Source of the DNA: Parvularculaceae bacterium UBA4496
GTDB lineage: Bacteria; Pseudomonadota; Alphaproteobacteria; Caulobacterales; Parvularculaceae
Assembly (NCBI GenBank): GCA_002388885.1
Contig: DGNI01000154.1
Location: forward strand, 1-13,573
Direction: 5' to 3'
Length of the DNA stretch: 13,573 bases
Shown here: piece by piece, positions 12,741 to 13,573 of the stretch
Numbering within the stretch: the first letter of the stretch is position 1
How the letters are laid out: the number at the start of each line of letters is the position of its first letter
The notes under the pieces: model-generated
The model's input: only the letters and a program-made list of their open reading frames with translations
The model's database searches: none
What the model was told of the DNA's origin: nothing
Made by a program: the position numbers and the translations under genes

Positions 12741-12944
12741 ATGGACGCACTTGTTTTCTTCCTGATACCGATCGGCCTGATAGCGACCGCGATCATTCTC
12801 GGCGTCGGGCTTTATTCTCTCGCCAAGGGCGGCGCCTTCGCCAAGGAAAATTCCAACAAGCTGATGCGCCTGCGCGTCGCGGCGCAGGCTGTCACCATCG
12901 CCTTGATGATGCTGTTCCTGTGGCTGGTCGGAAAAGGCGCGTAA
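12741..12944 (+). CDS. HIG1-domain twin-transmembrane protein
   Basis: A 67-residue inner-membrane protein with two helices (about 4-28 and 46-64) joined by a positively charged loop. The loop reads SNKLMRLRVAAQ (38-49) and contains the RxRxxxQ core of the HIG1 (hypoxia-induced gene 1) motif, followed by a helix ending LWLVG. Mitochondrial HIG1 proteins (Rcf1/Rcf2) associate with cytochrome c oxidase and respiratory supercomplexes; the alphaproteobacterial versions are presumed to do something related. The ATG at 12741 follows GAGGGAG at about 8 bases. etfB begins 133 bases downstream behind its own likely promoter. HIG1 next to the etf genes is an arrangement I recall from other alphaproteobacteria. 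Confidence 0.85.
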   Translation: MDALVFFLIPIGLIATAIILGVGLYSLAKGGAFAKENSNKLMRLRVAAQAVTIALMMLFLWLVGKGA

Positions 12945-12983
12945 ATCCGCCAAGACGCCGCAGATATTCGGCGCCGAGAAACA

Positions 12984-13012
12984 TTGATCCCCTGATTTTG
13001 CGCGACTATTGT
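12984..13012 (+). promoter_or_regulatory. Likely promoter of etfB
   Basis: TTGATC (12984-12989) and TATTGT (13007-13012) are separated by exactly 17 bases, each matching four of six consensus positions. A start near 13019 gives a leader of about 59 bases containing the CAGGAG ribosome site, so etfBA can be expressed separately from the HIG1 gene. Confidence 0.45.
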
Positions 13013-13077
13013 GCGCCGCGAAACCGGCCGCGCCGCGCTGGCGACGGCCCAGGCCCGCCCTTTTCAGGAGCCCAAGA

Positions 13078-13573
13078 ATGAAAATCCTCGTGCCCGTGAA
13101 ACGCGTGATCGACTACAACGTCAAAGTTCGCGTCAAATCGGATGAGACCGGCGTCGATCTCGCCAATGTCAAAATGTCCATGAACCCGTTCGACGAAATC
13201 GCCGTCGAGGAAGCCGTGCGCCTGAAAGAGGCCGGAACGGCGGAAGAAATCGTCGCAATCTCCATCGGCCCCGAAAAAGCGCAGGACCAGATCCGCCAGG
13301 CGCTGGCCATGGGCGCCGACCGTGGCATCCTGATCAAGACGGACGAAACAGTTGAGCCACTCGCCGTGGCGAAGCTTTTGAAAGCCGTCGCCGAGGAAGA
13401 AAAGCCGGACCTGATGATCCTCGGGAAACAGGCGATTGACGACGATTCCAACCAGACCGGCCAGATGCTGGCTGCGCTACTCGGCTGGGCGCAGGGCACG
13501 TTCGCATCGAAAGTCGAAAAGGACGGCGATAACCTGAAAGTCACGCGCGAGATCGATGGCGGCCTGCAGACGA
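13078..13573 (+). CDS. etfB: Electron transfer flavoprotein beta subunit, N-terminal part (runs off the window)
   Basis: The beta subunit of the soluble heterodimeric ETF, which carries electrons from acyl-CoA dehydrogenases and related enzymes to ETF-ubiquinone oxidoreductase; beta binds AMP and alpha binds FAD. The first 165 codons are visible and open to the window edge; a full gene is about 250 codons. Signatures: [20 protein letters not shown] at 1-20, [16 protein letters not shown] at 36-51, [11 protein letters not shown] at 74-84 and [18 protein letters not shown] at 114-131. The ATG at 13078 has CAGGAG at good spacing. etfA is expected immediately downstream, outside the window. Its own promoter is likely at 12984-13012. 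Confidence 0.96.
   Translation, partial: MKILVPVKRVIDYNVKVRVKSDETGVDLANVKMSMNPFDEIAVEEAVRLKEAGTAEEIVAISIGPEKAQDQIRQALAMGADRGILIKTDETVEPLAVAKLLKAVAEEEKPDLMILGKQAIDDDSNQTGQMLAALLGWAQGTFASKVEKDGDNLKVTREIDGGLQT

Noticed and set aside
13113..13544. Long minus-strand ORF opposite etfB
   Set aside because: Ser/Ala-rich shadow of the etfB reading frame, as expected opposite GC-biased codons.
1..13573. A defence island, prophage, CRISPR array or biosynthetic cluster
   Set aside because: All genes but one resolve to housekeeping, respiratory, membrane or regulatory families, with no integrase, transposase, repeat array or effector genes.

Overview
The window looks like chromosomal DNA of an alphaproteobacterium with moderately high GC. 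Three things support this: the ctaC-ctaD cytochrome oxidase genes divergent from tldD, a HIG1-type small membrane protein beside etfB, and a perfect CtrA-type box (TTAA-N7-TTAA). I cannot place it more finely. A Caulobacterales/Parvularculales/Hyphomonadaceae-type lineage would fit, but that is inference. Most of the window is ordinary core-genome content, densely packed, with no gene-free stretch over 300 bases. I saw no tRNA, rRNA, CRISPR array, insertion sequence or phage gene.

Layout. (a) 1-1284, minus strand: the start of ctaD (COX subunit I) and complete ctaC (COX subunit II), the latter with an unusual insertion of about 100 residues. (b) 1546-2964: tldD, divergent from ctaC, ending one base from the convergent 2966-4069 gene for a zinc-ribbon membrane protein of DUF3667 type. 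(c) 4139-4954: an ArsR-type repressor and an SRPBCC/AHSA1 protein in an overlapping pair behind a well-formed sigma-70 promoter, whose spacer holds an inverted repeat that is probably the repressor's own operator. (d) 5005-6843: gluQ (tRNA-Asp queuosine glutamylation), overlapping tail to tail with an aldo/keto reductase. (e) 6931-8638: a secreted DUF1287 protein, a divergent four-helix DoxX-like membrane protein, and a YccF protein. (f) 8642-10604, minus strand: a membrane-scaffold operon of qmcA (SPFH), an NfeD-like gene and a small protein that looks like an SPFH C-terminus without the SPFH domain. It ends at a terminator shared with the YccF gene. (g) 10843-12609: a 588-residue secreted protein I cannot name, with a cysteine-hydrolase-like Cys/His layout and a CtrA-type box just upstream. 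(h) 12741-end: a HIG1 protein, then the start of etfB.

Working together: ctaC/ctaD, HIG1 and etfB all belong to aerobic respiration (terminal oxidase, oxidase-associated small protein, electron entry from acyl-CoA dehydrogenases). The qmcA/nfeD/headless-SPFH genes form one membrane-microdomain unit. The least explained parts are the CtaC insertion, the truncated SPFH-like gene in the qmcA operon, and the 588-residue secreted protein. I did not find a clearly new multi-gene system such as a defence island or biosynthetic cluster.
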